This document shows, piece after piece, positions 17,520-26,306 of a stretch of 64,000 bases of DNA; position 1 is the stretch's first letter, and every line of letters begins with the position of its first letter. The notes under the pieces are model-generated. The model was not told where the DNA came from, did not search any database, and was given only the letters and a program-made list of their open reading frames with translations. Source of the DNA: Paenibacillus sp. FSL R7-0273. Its GTDB lineage: Bacteria; Bacillota; Bacilli; Paenibacillales; Paenibacillaceae. Position numbers and translations under genes: made by a program. The stretch is from contig NZ_CP009283.1 of the NCBI RefSeq assembly GCF_000758625.1, forward strand, positions 509,501-573,500, read 5' to 3'.

Positions 17520-18302
17520 CTAGAACCGCACACTAAACCCGTTAAAATAGTGTGTACCTGTGCCAAACGATACCAGGTTGTTCTCCCGTAGCGTCATAAC
17601 CGCCCGCTCCACGTCAGCCATAATGCCGGGGTCCAGGCCCAGTGTGTTATGTGATCCGTAGATTCTGCTTACACCGGGTATCCCTGCAATCCGTTCCCAC
17701 GAACGTACCAGCTCCGAAGGGCTTGTCGATGGATAGAATGCATATACTGGCGTTTCATCGTACAGCAGGTCCCCTGTAAACAAATAGCCGGAAGTCGCCT
17801 CAAAAAAGCATAAATGTCCCGGTGAATGCCCCGGCGTATGTATAACCTCCACACTTCTCCCGCCCAGATCAATGATCTGGCCATCACTCAGCAGCCCGGC
17901 CGGCTTACCGCGATAAGGGGTATAGGCCGCAGCATCAAAGCCCGCAGGCAGCGGCAGGCTCAAATCCCGTACGAGATCTGCTCTAATCTGTTCGATAGAT
18001 AAGCCCTGTATGCCATGCTCCAGCCAGCTGCAGTCCTCCTCATGTACATATATTTCACTGAACAGCCCATGGCCCCCGATATGATCGGTGTGGACGTGGG
18101 TGGTGAGGACAGAGACCGGAAGTGTGGTCAGCCGGCGGGTTAGCTCCCGGATATTGCTGATGCCGAGTCCCGTGTCGATCAGGGCAGCCTTTTGCTGCCC
18201 GAGCAGCAGGAAGGAATGGACCTTCTCCCAGTGTCCGTATTCGCTGATGGCAAAGGTCCGTGCATCGATGGGCGTCACCGTAAACCATGGATGATTAAGC
18301 AT
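17520..18302 (-). CDS. MBL-fold metallo-hydrolase
   Basis: A 260-residue metallo-beta-lactamase-fold enzyme. The metal-binding signature is HVHTDHIGG, followed by the histidine of HTPGHSPGH and the aspartate of FTGDLLYDE, so both metal sites look intact. A C-terminal SHN motif is present. There is no signal peptide. AAGGGGG precedes the ATG. The substrate cannot be inferred; members include glyoxalase II-like and lactonase-like enzymes. Confidence 0.9.
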   Translation of the reverse strand: MLNHPWFTVTPIDARTFAISEYGHWEKVHSFLLLGQQKAALIDTGLGISNIRELTRRLTTLPVSVLTTHVHTDHIGGHGLFSEIYVHEEDCSWLEHGIQGLSIEQIRADLVRDLSLPLPAGFDAAAYTPYRGKPAGLLSDGQIIDLGGRSVEVIHTPGHSPGHLCFFEATSGYLFTGDLLYDETPVYAFYPSTSPSELVRSWERIAGIPGVSRIYGSHNTLGLDPGIMADVERAVMTLRENNLVSFGTGTHYFNGFSVRF

Positions 18303-18396
18303 ATAGGTCCCCCTTAAAATAAGCTTGTTCCAAGCCGCATCTTCACATTAGCATAATCCAATCAGAAAATAATCCCAATTTTTTCTCAGAAAACTA

Positions 18397-18446
18397 TTGA
18401 CGATGGAAATAACAGGACATATACTGTGTATATAGATATATACAGT
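18397..18446 (+). promoter_or_regulatory. promoter with overlapping YtrA-type operator
   Basis: TTGACG (18397-18402) and TATACT (18420-18425) are spaced 17 bases. A 24-base near-perfect inverted repeat (18423-18446, outer arms ACTGT and ACAGT around an AT-rich middle) overlaps the -10 box and start site. That placement is what a repressor would use. The GntR/YtrA-type regulator encoded in the operon is the obvious candidate. Confidence 0.8.
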
Positions 18447-18516
18447 AAGCACACAGTGATCACAGTAATCACACCGAGCTTCTATATCTGCTGAATTAAA
18501 GCGAGGTTAAAGGAAA

Positions 18517-19245
18517 ATGACAAATTTAAAACAGGCGTTGATCATTGTAAGAAGTGACTTCAACGGCGACAGGCTGAAGTTATTATGGATGCTGCTGTGG
18601 GCGCTGCTGTTCATGGGTTACATGGGCGGGCTATCCAGTATGATCATCCAGGATACGCTGGATAACGGTGACGGGAAGATTCTTGCCGACATCATGTTCA
18701 TGACAGTCATTCCGATGCTGGGGTTCACCTTTTCCAAGCGGACGATGAAGTATCTGACGGAAGATTCTTACACCCGGATGCTGGCCTACATGCGCACCTT
18801 GCCTATTCCAACTGCTGTGATTCTCTGCAAAAGAAAGCTGCACGCAGTCAGCTCTATCGGGCTGAACGGATTGGTATTTTTCGGCCTCATCTATGCCATC
18901 AGCAGTAATATGCGTCAGGAGCTTCCGTTTATAAATTACCTGGCTTTTACGCTAACCTGGATCGGGCTGGGGCTGATTGTTGCAGGGCTGTACATTTTTA
19001 TCGAGCTGCTGGCAAGCGGAAAAGCTTATTTTATCTACGTGATGCTCTTTACCTTCATTTACATCGGAGCGGCGGTGCTGACCTGGCTGGCAGGCGGAAA
19101 TCTTATTTTGTACACAGTCAGCTATTCCAAGGAGTGGGGGCTGCTCTCCCCGCTGATGTGGGGAACGCTGGTGCTTGGTACCTTATCGGTCCAGCTATTC
19201 TCCGCATGGACGATACACCGGCTTAAGAGCCGCGATCTCGTATGA
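18517..19245 (+). CDS. ABC-2-like transporter membrane protein
   Basis: A 242-residue integral membrane protein with about six hydrophobic segments, starting with a cytoplasmic N-terminus and the helix LLWMLLWALLFMGYMGG. No ATPase motifs are present. It is first in an operon with a GntR regulator and an ABC ATPase, so it is likely the permease of that transporter. AAAGGA precedes the ATG. It resembles permeases of YtrA-controlled systems by context only. Confidence 0.8.
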   Translation: MTNLKQALIIVRSDFNGDRLKLLWMLLWALLFMGYMGGLSSMIIQDTLDNGDGKILADIMFMTVIPMLGFTFSKRTMKYLTEDSYTRMLAYMRTLPIPTAVILCKRKLHAVSSIGLNGLVFFGLIYAISSNMRQELPFINYLAFTLTWIGLGLIVAGLYIFIELLASGKAYFIYVMLFTFIYIGAAVLTWLAGGNLILYTVSYSKEWGLLSPLMWGTLVLGTLSVQLFSAWTIHRLKSRDLV

Positions 19246-19261
19246 GAGGGCGGGGGTAAGG

Positions 19262-19657
19262 ATGTGGATACCTATTCAGATCAACGAAAACAGTGCCGAG
19301 CCGCTGTACCATCAGATTGAGACGCAGCTGCGCTCACTGATTATCAGCGGAAATATTACAGAAGGGACACTGCTTCCCTCAATCCGCGAATTTGCCGGAG
19401 AGCTGAAATGCAGTGTTATCACAGTCCGCCGGGTCTATCAGGATCTGGAGAATGAAGGGCTGCTGCGGACCAGACAGGGAACAGGTACATTTGTCTCCCA
19501 TGTCGGAGCAGGAGCGATGGAGGAGTACAAACGGGATGCGATCCGCAAAGCGCTGGAGGGTGCAGTCGATGTTGGATTGTCCGTACAGTGCAGCGCAGAG
19601 GAGCTGACCCGGATGTTTACAGACATTGTAACGAGCAAATATAACACAAAGTCATGA
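19262..19657 (+). CDS. GntR-family regulator, YtrA subfamily
   Basis: A 131-residue protein: a GntR winged helix (PLYHQIETQLRSLIISG, LPSIREFAGELKCSVITVRRVYQDLENEGLL, GTGTFV) followed by only ~45 residues of helical tail, the hallmark of the short YtrA subfamily, which usually controls adjacent ABC transporter genes. The ATG at 19262 has GGGGGTAAGG upstream; an in-frame ATG at 19175 lies inside the previous gene. It probably binds the inverted repeat at 18423-18446. Confidence 0.9.
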   Translation: MWIPIQINENSAEPLYHQIETQLRSLIISGNITEGTLLPSIREFAGELKCSVITVRRVYQDLENEGLLRTRQGTGTFVSHVGAGAMEEYKRDAIRKALEGAVDVGLSVQCSAEELTRMFTDIVTSKYNTKS

Positions 19658-19673
19658 AGGGTGGGGGCGTTTC

Positions 19674-20603
19674 ATGGTACAGCAGGCCATAGAGCTGCGG
19701 GATGTAAGCAAGAAGCGGCACAAGCGGACGATCGGGCCGCTTAATCTTAGCCTTCCGCAAGGCTACATTACCGCACTGGTGGGTCAGAACGGCTCCGGCA
19801 AAAGCACGCTGCTGCATATGCTGCTGCAGCTGAGCTTCCCGGAGGAAGGCGAGATCCGCTGGTTCGAACAGAAGCATCCCGGGGGGCTGCCGCTGGAGAT
19901 CCGCCAGCGTATGGCCTATGTGCCGGAAACCTCACAGGCTGAGGAGAATTTCTGGACGGCAGCAGAGGCAGCGGACTTCCGCAGGCAGTGGTATCCTTCC
20001 TGGGACCAGGAGTATTTTGAGGAGCTGACCCGGAAATTTGAGATTCCGCAGGATGCCCGGCTGGGCAAAATGTCCAAGGGGGAACGGCGCAAATTCGAAA
20101 TAGCCGCGGCCCTGGCCACCCGGCCCCGCCTGCTGCTGCTGGATGAGCCTTCTTCCGGACTGGACCCGTTCGCCTGGAAGATCATGATTGAAACGCTGCG
20201 CAAGTTTATGGATGATACGGACGCCACTGTGCTGATCTGTACCCATATTGTAGAAGAAGTGAGGCGGCTCGCCGACTACATTGTGCTCATGCACCAGGGG
20301 CAGCTGCTCGGCATGGCCGAGAAAGACAGCCTGTTCGGCTTATGGAATGAGGTATGGGTGAATGCAGCGGATGAGGCGGAGCTGCAGGAGCTGGCGGCAG
20401 AGCTTCCGGAAGCCTTGCATTTCGGCTGGGAGCAGCCGGGAGTAGCCTCTTTTATAACCCGGGAATTTTCCCGGAATGAGAAACGCATCCTGGATCTGGG
20501 CGTAAAGGTACTGAAGAGCCGGGCACTGGAGCTGGATGAAATACTTAGCCTATGGACACAAGGACATCGTCCGGTCCTGTTAGACCAGAAGAGAGGGGAT
20601 TAA
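19674..20603 (+). CDS. ABC transporter ATP-binding protein (YtrB-like)
   Basis: A 309-residue ATPase with Walker A GQNGSGKST, signature MSKGERRKFEIA, Walker B LLLLDEPSSGLDP and the switch histidine in ICTHIVEEV. The C-terminal ~90 residues extend beyond the core. It follows the YtrA regulator by 16 bp and pairs most simply with the membrane protein at 18517. The cargo is unknown; YtrA-type operons often respond to cell-wall-active compounds. Confidence 0.92.
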   Translation: MVQQAIELRDVSKKRHKRTIGPLNLSLPQGYITALVGQNGSGKSTLLHMLLQLSFPEEGEIRWFEQKHPGGLPLEIRQRMAYVPETSQAEENFWTAAEAADFRRQWYPSWDQEYFEELTRKFEIPQDARLGKMSKGERRKFEIAAALATRPRLLLLDEPSSGLDPFAWKIMIETLRKFMDDTDATVLICTHIVEEVRRLADYIVLMHQGQLLGMAEKDSLFGLWNEVWVNAADEAELQELAAELPEALHFGWEQPGVASFITREFSRNEKRILDLGVKVLKSRALELDEILSLWTQGHRPVLLDQKRGD

Positions 20604-20606
20604 CCA

Positions 20607-21509
20607 ATGGAAGCTTTGAAGCTGGAACAGGTAGTGAAGCAGTACGGTGATAAGACGGCGGTTAACGGTATCAATCTGAAGGTGGAGCAAGGGGAGATTT
20701 ACGGGCTGCTCGGAGCAAACGGGGCAGGTAAAACGACTACAATGCGTATGGTGCTTGGCCTGATTTATCCGGATGAGGGTAAAATCCTTTACAACGGCAA
20801 GGAGTTCAGCAACGAGCTTCAGCATCTGATGGGGTATCTGCCCGAGGAGCGCGGCCTGTATCCAAAGGTGAAGGTAAGCGACCAGATTGTCTATCTTGCC
20901 CGGCTGCGCGGCATGGCTGCCAGCGACGCGGACAAGAGCCTGCGTTACTGGCTGGACCGCTTTGAGGTTCCTGAGTACTACAACAAAAAAATTGAAGAGC
21001 TGTCGAAGGGCAATCAGCAAAAAATGGGCTTCATTGCCGCCGTCGTCCACAAGCCGCAGATCCTCGTGCTTGATGAAGCATTCAGCGGACTGGACCCGGT
21101 CAATGTGGAGCTGCTCAAGGATACGGTCAAAGAGCTGCGTGACCAGGGCACAAGCATTCTGTTCTCCACCCACCGGATGGAGCATGTAGAGGAGCTGTGC
21201 AGGCACATTACGATTCTTGACCGCTCTAATACAGTAGTGCAGGGCGATATCCGTGATATCAAAAAGAGTTACCCGCGTGAAGAGGTTATTCTGCGCACAG
21301 CCGGCGAGGTTGCCGGACTGGAGGGGATTGCCGGGGTTACTGCAGTGAAACGGCAGGAACGCGGCTATGTATTATCAATCAGTGAGATTGGCGCAGCACA
21401 GCGCATTCTGCAGCAGGCTATTCTTGCCGGAGAGGTCGAGCATTTCGAGATCAAGGAACCGACGCTAAACCAAATCTTTATCAGAGCGGTGGGTGAATCA
21501 AATGAATAA
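20607..21509 (+). CDS. ABC transporter ATP-binding protein (NatA/YhaQ-like)
   Basis: Walker A GANGAGKTT, signature LSKGNQQKMGF, Walker B ILVLDEAFSGLDP and the H-loop STHRMEH are present. At 300 residues with a C-terminal DUF4162-like region, it resembles YhaQ/NatA. It starts three bases after the preceding ATPase and overlaps the start of its permease, so the whole region from 18517 is probably one operon carrying two ABC systems. Confidence 0.93.
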   Translation: MEALKLEQVVKQYGDKTAVNGINLKVEQGEIYGLLGANGAGKTTTMRMVLGLIYPDEGKILYNGKEFSNELQHLMGYLPEERGLYPKVKVSDQIVYLARLRGMAASDADKSLRYWLDRFEVPEYYNKKIEELSKGNQQKMGFIAAVVHKPQILVLDEAFSGLDPVNVELLKDTVKELRDQGTSILFSTHRMEHVEELCRHITILDRSNTVVQGDIRDIKKSYPREEVILRTAGEVAGLEGIAGVTAVKRQERGYVLSISEIGAAQRILQQAILAGEVEHFEIKEPTLNQIFIRAVGESNE

Positions 21510-22809
21510 GATGGGGACGATTATCGGATTTACTTTTAAGAATAAGGTAAAGACCAAGGCTTTTCTTATAACAACGCTGATTCTGGTGGTTCTGCTGAGT
21601 ATCGGTATGAATATTCCCTACTTTATCAAAGTTTTTAAGGGAGAGGACACTGCGGAAGGCGGCGGCAACCGCAGCCAGATTGCAGTTATTGCGGAGTCCG
21701 GGAATCCGGCAGCCGAGCTGCTTCTGTCATCTTCGGCTCCCGCTAATCCCAACGATGATACGTTTGCAGTAACGTTCACATCATTTTCTTCGGCGGATGA
21801 TGCCGCATTGAAGGAAGGTCTGGATAAAGGTGACATTGAAGGCTATCTCACCTTTGGAGAGGCAGCTGGCGAAGGGCTTCCGCCTGTAACCTACCACAAC
21901 GAGGACGGTGAGCTTGGCGGAGAAGTGCAGACGTATCTGCAGAGCGCCCTGCAGGCGGTCAATACACAGCTGATCGTTGGTGACAAGCTGACAGACAGCC
22001 AGGTTGCTGCTATGTATGCCCCGGTAACAATTGCTACACAGGAGCTCAGCACCGATGGTACCCAGGCCGGGGAAGAGGCTGAACAGACTGCGGCAACGAT
22101 CAACTACGTAGTTGTCTATGTCCTTCTGATCCTGTTCTTCATGTCCATTATGATGACTGGTAACATGATTTCGGCAGAGGTTACCTCAGAGAAAAGCTCG
22201 CGCATCATGGAGATTCTGATTACGAGCGCATCGCCGTTAACCCAGATGTTCGGCAAGGTCATCGGTATTTTCCTGGTCGGACTGATGCAAATCGCAATCA
22301 TTGCAGTAAGTGTAACCGCGAATCTGATGTTGCCGCATAACTCGGGTATTCTGGCTGACTTCGAGCTGGATATGAGCCAGCTTAGCATCTCGCTTCTGGT
22401 CTACGGATTAATCCTGTATATCCTGGGCTACTTCCTGTATGCACTTATCTACGCGGCGGTCGGTTCCATTGTCAGCCGTACAGAGGATCTCGGCCAGGCT
22501 ATCACACCGATTATGATGATCGGCTTCGTGAACTTCTATGTTCCGCTGTTCAGCATTTGGGCTCCGAATACCACGCTGGTCAAGGTAGCGAGCTACATTC
22601 CGTTCACCTCACCGCTGAGTATGCTGCTGCGTATCGGAGTCGGCCAGGTCGCCTTCTGGGAGATTATCGTCTCGCTGGTCATTCTGCTGGTAACAACCTT
22701 TGCATTCGGCTGGCTGGCAGCGAAGATCTACCGCACAGGCGTACTGATGTACGGCAAGCGCCCAAGCATTAAAGAGATCAGAAAAGCAATGAAGGCCTAC
22801 AAAATCTAA
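21502..22809 (+). CDS. ABC transporter permease (NatB/YhaP-like)
   Basis: A 435-residue ABC-2 type permease: an N-terminal helix (residues ~18-40), a large extracytoplasmic domain to ~190, then five or six helices containing the family motif TSEKSSRIMEILITS. This matches YhaP/NatB export permeases (Na+ or small molecule efflux in Bacillus). The ATG lies inside the end of the ATPase gene (8-base overlap); an in-frame GTG at 21493 is an alternative. Substrate not assignable. Confidence 0.92.
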   Translation: MNKMGTIIGFTFKNKVKTKAFLITTLILVVLLSIGMNIPYFIKVFKGEDTAEGGGNRSQIAVIAESGNPAAELLLSSSAPANPNDDTFAVTFTSFSSADDAALKEGLDKGDIEGYLTFGEAAGEGLPPVTYHNEDGELGGEVQTYLQSALQAVNTQLIVGDKLTDSQVAAMYAPVTIATQELSTDGTQAGEEAEQTAATINYVVVYVLLILFFMSIMMTGNMISAEVTSEKSSRIMEILITSASPLTQMFGKVIGIFLVGLMQIAIIAVSVTANLMLPHNSGILADFELDMSQLSISLLVYGLILYILGYFLYALIYAAVGSIVSRTEDLGQAITPIMMIGFVNFYVPLFSIWAPNTTLVKVASYIPFTSPLSMLLRIGVGQVAFWEIIVSLVILLVTTFAFGWLAAKIYRTGVLMYGKRPSIKEIRKAMKAYKI

Positions 22810-22840
22810 TACAAAAATAAAAATAAGAGGAGCAATTACA

Positions 22841-23035
22841 ATGATGAGTAAAAAAAATCAAAACTTCCTGTTTCTTGCAGTATGCGCGTTGAACATGATT
22901 ATGTTCGGTCTGGTAATAGATACGAACGGTTCCCCAGTACGTGACTTCATACAAGGACTAACCGTAGGATTAAGTGCTGCAGCAGTGTTTGCAATGCTGT
23001 GGGGAATGGCCAAAGAGCGCAGAAGCAGAGCGTAA
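22841..23035 (+). CDS. small membrane protein, 64 residues
   Basis: Two hydrophobic helices (FLFLAVCALNMIMFGLVI and TVGLSAAAVFAMLWGM) separated by a short loop, with a basic tail. AGAGGAG precedes two adjacent ATGs. It follows the permease by 31 bp and is probably the last gene of that operon. I do not recognise a family; it may be an accessory of the transporter. Confidence 0.75.
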   Translation: MMSKKNQNFLFLAVCALNMIMFGLVIDTNGSPVRDFIQGLTVGLSAAAVFAMLWGMAKERRSRA

Positions 23036-23142
23036 CGCATCCCTTGTATTTGAATAACAAACTTTGTCATCCCTGTGTCTACTATCCTATATTTGCTTAA
23101 TTATATTATGTTGACTATATGAAGCTAAAGGAGACAAGGTAC

Positions 23143-24378
23143 ATGAGAAACTGGAAACAAATGCTATTATCTCTTACCCTATCGGCAGGATTGCTTACCG
23201 CAACAGCAGCTCCGGCCATGGCCGCCCCGCAGCAGCCGGCAATAAAAGTGAACAATCAGGTCGTGGAATACAAGGCAGGCGCACCGGTCAACAATCAGGG
23301 CACTACGCTTGTTCCGCTTAGAGCTACGCTTGAAGCGATGGATGCCCAGCTGCAGAATGCGGCGGGCGACACAATCTATGCCATTGTTGACGGTAAGTCC
23401 GTTACTCTGAAAAGTAAGCTTACCGTAATTAACGGCGTGACCTACGCACCTATCCGGGTTCTAGGTGATGCCGCGGGTTACGAGGTCAGCTGGGATACGC
23501 AGACCCGTACGGTTGTTCTGAAGACCAAGACTACAGGCAGCGGAAGCCAGAGTGCTGTAAGTACGCAAGGCGGACGCGGCTTCATGTGGGAAGTCGAAAG
23601 CAACGGCAACACGGTGTATCTGGTCGGCTCCATGCATATTGCCGATGACAGCTTCTATCCGCTGAGCAAGGAATTTGAAGAGGCTTTTGCCGAGTCTGAT
23701 TATCTTGGTGTAGAAATTGATATCAGCAAGGCGGCTGATGAGGCATCGCAGAAGCTGGTTCTGGAAATGGGGACGTATCAGGACGGCACGACGCTGAAGG
23801 ATCATATCTCCGGCGAGACATATGCCAAGCTGGGTGAGGTGCTTAAGGAAGCAGGTGTTCAGGCCAATGCGCTGGACCAGTTCAAGCCTTGGGTGGCAGA
23901 AACGACACTCAGCAGCCTGAAAGCAGCGACGGCCGGCTACGAGGCTTCAGCCGGAATTGACTTGTACTTCATTCAGAAGGCGATTGAGCGGAAAATTCCG
24001 GTTGTGGAGCTGGAATCCTATGAATCCCAGCTGGGTATGTTCAACAACTTCTCCAAAGAGCTGCAGGAGGCTAATCTTCTCGCAGCAATAGAGAATTATG
24101 ATGTGATTGATCAGAGTGTAGATATGATGGCCGAGATCTGGAAATCAGGCAATGATGAGCAGCTGCTGCAGCTGACCAACAGCTTTGCCGGAGACGCGGA
24201 ATACTACAAGGCGATGCTGGTTGACCGCAACATCGGTATGGCTGACAAAATTGACGATTACCTTAAGAACGGCAAGAATGAAGAGTATTTCATTGTAGTC
24301 GGTGCGGCGCATTACCTGGGTGAGCATGGCATTATCAAGCTGCTCCAGGATAAGGGTTATACTGTGGTCCGGAAATAA
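23143..24378 (+). CDS. exported TraB/GumN-family protein with copper-amine-oxidase N-terminal domain
   Basis: A signal peptide (MRNWKQMLLSLTLSAG, cleavage after PAMA) precedes a copper amine oxidase N-terminal-like domain (~residues 35-130: LVPLRATLEAM, ITYAPIRVLGDAAGY-like pattern), a module common on exported Paenibacillus proteins. Residues ~145-411 are a TraB/GumN domain: VYLVGSMHIADDSFYPL, a conserved acidic EID, and the C-terminal VVGAAHYLGEHGI. The family contains the metal-dependent protease-like TIKI fold. The chosen ATG lies after AAAGGAG; an ATG at 23119 precedes the site. Confidence 0.88.
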   Translation: MRNWKQMLLSLTLSAGLLTATAAPAMAAPQQPAIKVNNQVVEYKAGAPVNNQGTTLVPLRATLEAMDAQLQNAAGDTIYAIVDGKSVTLKSKLTVINGVTYAPIRVLGDAAGYEVSWDTQTRTVVLKTKTTGSGSQSAVSTQGGRGFMWEVESNGNTVYLVGSMHIADDSFYPLSKEFEEAFAESDYLGVEIDISKAADEASQKLVLEMGTYQDGTTLKDHISGETYAKLGEVLKEAGVQANALDQFKPWVAETTLSSLKAATAGYEASAGIDLYFIQKAIERKIPVVELESYESQLGMFNNFSKELQEANLLAAIENYDVIDQSVDMMAEIWKSGNDEQLLQLTNSFAGDAEYYKAMLVDRNIGMADKIDDYLKNGKNEEYFIVVGAAHYLGEHGIIKLLQDKGYTVVRK

Positions 24379-24390
24379 CATATCAGCAGG

Positions 24391-24428
24391 AAAAAAGGTG
24401 CCCATCCGGAGAGGATCGGCATCTTTTT
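24391..24428 (+). terminator. intrinsic terminator after the TraB-like gene
   Basis: AAGGTGCC pairs with GGCATCTT (one G-U) around a short loop and is followed by TTTTT. Confidence 0.7.
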
Positions 24429-24510
24429 CTTGATTAGCGGCAGCAGGACTTGCGAGGGGCTGGTGATCCGGCCGCCGATAGTGTACCCTTAGTACTAAGG
24501 AGTGGTAGTC

Positions 24511-24717
24511 TTGAACCTGAATGTAAAAACCCCGGTATTAGTTACCGGTTCCGCCCTGCTGATCGTAGCCAGCAGTCTGCTTCAGCCGGATGGCAGCACC
24601 CTGCTGGGTGCGTTACAGACCCTGCTGCTGGGTCTGGGAATCCTGGGCTGCCTGATGGCTGTCCTGCGGTTCGTAAAGAGCAGCAAGAAGAGCAGCGGTA
24701 AAGGGAAAAAGAGATAA
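24511..24717 (+). CDS. small membrane protein, 68 residues
   Basis: TTG start eight bases after AAGGAG. Two hydrophobic stretches (VLVTGSALLIVASSLL and LGALQTLLLGLGILGCLMAVL) are followed by a strongly basic tail (KSSKKSSGKGKKR), suggesting a membrane anchor with a cytoplasmic basic end. Family not recognised. It ends just before the riboswitch and is transcribed separately from it, as far as can be seen. Confidence 0.6.
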   Translation: MNLNVKTPVLVTGSALLIVASSLLQPDGSTLLGALQTLLLGLGILGCLMAVLRFVKSSKKSSGKGKKR

Positions 24718-24736
24718 AAGATAACTACATATGAAA

Positions 24737-24925
24737 TCCGCTTAATTTCCGTAACGGAAAGCGGGGGAACCAACAACCGGAGGCTGCGGGCAAGCAGGCG
24801 GGGCCGGTTATGGGGTGAATCCTTGAGTCTGTGAGAAGCGCTGAAGCTTCCTGCAGAGGACAGGTAGGGCGACTCTCAACGCCCGAATCCGGCAGCTAAC
24901 CTCGTAAGCGTATTGCAGAGAGGAT
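24737..24925 (+). promoter_or_regulatory. cyclic di-AMP riboswitch (ydaO/yuaA class)
   Basis: The conserved elements of the class appear in order: CGCTTAATTTCCG...CGGAAAGCGGGGGAACC at the 5' side, GGGGTGAATC in the middle, AGGGCGACTCTCAACGCCC, then GAATCCGGCAGCTAACC and CTCGTAAGCG at the 3' side, which closes the outer helix. Ligand binding usually promotes termination, so high c-di-AMP should lower expression. The terminator at 24950 and the orphan gene at 25035 lie downstream. Confidence 0.93.
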
Positions 24926-24949
24926 CAGTATATTGTGACCGTTAACCGG

Positions 24950-24978
24950 ACCGCAAAGGGAATCCTTTGCGGTTTTTT
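24950..24978 (+). terminator. riboswitch-controlled terminator
   Basis: ACCGCAAAGG and CCTTTGCGGT form a 10-bp stem with a four-base loop, followed by T residues. It lies between the c-di-AMP aptamer and its target gene, the expected expression platform. Confidence 0.9.
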
Positions 24979-25034
24979 GCTGTTTTCTTATAGAAAAATT
25001 TAGATAAAGAAGTAAGAGGGAAGGGGAGACGAAA

Positions 25035-25454
25035 ATGGAGATGGCAATGGACGCTCAGGAAGATTATATCCTCATTTGTGCGCCTACGAAGGCGGGAGAG
25101 CATTTTATTAAGCTGCTGATTGCGAAGGGGGCAAGGTTTGCGGGGCTTGCCAACAATCCGGCTGAGAAGCAGCGGCTGGCGGAGCTGGGGGTAGAGGTGA
25201 TTTTTGAGGTGGACACCCGGCATCTGCATACCTGGCTCAGACCGCCGTTTCCGGTAGGCCGGATCTATCTGTTTGAGAGCAGTGTCGCATTATGCTGCCG
25301 TTATGTGCAGATGTGCCGGACCTGGACGACCGGGCCGATTTCCGTGATTACGACCTCCATGCGGCCAAGGCTGGTCTATAAAGGGCTTGGAGCCGACAAT
25401 GTCATCTATAGCCACAGCGGGCATGTCAGCCATCTGGCGGCAGAGTGTGAATAA
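25035..25454 (+). CDS. orphan Rossmann-like protein under c-di-AMP riboswitch control
   Basis: A 139-residue protein that begins with a beta-alpha-beta pattern (YILICAPTKAGEHFIKLL, then FAGLANNPAEKQRLAELG and VEVIFEVDT), reminiscent of an RCK/TrkA-N or other NAD-binding domain but without a clear GxGxxG. No membrane segments. AAGGGGAGA precedes the ATG. The ydaO riboswitch class often controls K+ uptake (ktrAB) and osmolyte genes, so a role in potassium or osmotic balance is a reasonable inference, no more. A strong terminator follows. Confidence 0.75.
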   Translation: MEMAMDAQEDYILICAPTKAGEHFIKLLIAKGARFAGLANNPAEKQRLAELGVEVIFEVDTRHLHTWLRPPFPVGRIYLFESSVALCCRYVQMCRTWTTGPISVITTSMRPRLVYKGLGADNVIYSHSGHVSHLAAECE

Positions 25455-25510
25455 GGGGGCACTGGATGTAGCGGGCCAACCGTGTGCAGATTCTGCTATA
25501 TGGTTTAACC

Positions 25511-25558
25511 ATAAAAAAAGTATTCCCCGGGCTTCGGACCAGGGAATACTTTTTTTAT
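25511..25558. terminator. bidirectional intrinsic terminator
   Basis: A 17-bp perfect inverted repeat (25511-25527 with 25542-25558) with A-rich left and T-rich right ends lies between convergent genes. Confidence 0.92.
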
Positions 25559-25579
25559 GACACTGGGTACTAAAGGCTG

Positions 25580-25819
25580 TTATCTGGCAGCGGCGATCAG
25601 TTCCTCAAGCTCAGGAAGGTTGAAGCCCTTGACGGCCCGGTCACCGGATACCGTTACAGGAATGCCCATAAAACCAAGCTTTTCAACTTCCTCCTGATAG
25701 ACGGCGCTTGCCATAATATCGCGTACTTCAAAAGGAATTCCCTGATTGGTCAGCAGCTGCTTAACCTGATTGCAGTCACTGCAGCCTGCAGTGGAGTAGA
25801 CGATTACAGGCTGGCTCAT
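25580..25819 (-). CDS. glutaredoxin-family protein
   Basis: A 79-residue thioredoxin-fold protein with the redox motif C13-S-D-C16, the cis-Pro region GIPVTV and the GFN/LPELEELI ending typical of NrdH/glutaredoxin-like proteins of Bacillota. It overlaps the upstream ytxJ gene by four bases (ATGA), so the two are translationally coupled. In a bacillithiol organism it may work as a bacilliredoxin partner or general disulfide reductase. Confidence 0.9.
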   Translation of the reverse strand: MSQPVIVYSTAGCSDCNQVKQLLTNQGIPFEVRDIMASAVYQEEVEKLGFMGIPVTVSGDRAVKGFNLPELEELIAAAR

Positions 25820-26142
25820 TTATCAACGGCCTCCTTGATGGCAGAGCGGGTGATTTTCCAGTGGGAGGTGTTCCAGCTCACATCGCTGCCTTCCAGCAGA
25901 AAAATCTGCGGGGATTCATGCTTGATGCCGAACTCCTCGGCAATCTGATTGGAGACCGGACGGTCTTCAATGACATGGACAATGGCCGCCGGTGTATCCG
26001 AGCTTTGTACATAAGCCTGGAATTCCTCATGCGCCTTAGCGCTGATCGGGCAGGTAGTGCTGTGCTTGAAAAGCAGCTTTTTGCCGGGCTGGCCGACATA
26101 ATTATGCAGTTCATCAGAAGTATGCAGCTGTTGAATAGACAT
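25816..26142 (-). CDS. ytxJ: bacillithiol system redox-active protein YtxJ
   Basis: A 108-residue thioredoxin-fold protein (monothiol bacilliredoxin, DUF2847). The single active-site cysteine is in STTCPISAKAHEEF, and the cis-Pro segment is HESPQIFLL, both diagnostic. AGGAGGGTG precedes the ATG. It presumably removes bacillithiol from proteins after oxidative stress. First gene of the two-gene unit. Confidence 0.93.
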   Translation of the reverse strand: MSIQQLHTSDELHNYVGQPGKKLLFKHSTTCPISAKAHEEFQAYVQSSDTPAAIVHVIEDRPVSNQIAEEFGIKHESPQIFLLEGSDVSWNTSHWKITRSAIKEAVDK

Positions 26143-26306
26143 TGTATATCACCCTCCTGTAATAAGAAATGAAACCTGTAAGGATGATTGTAACATAGTT
26201 CAAAATTAAAGCAAAAGCCGTTTGTAAAAACATGGAGGAAGTGCTAAGGTGAATGGGACGTAACATGAAATGAAACAGTTTAATGGATGGAGAGGTGTCA
26301 TTATTC

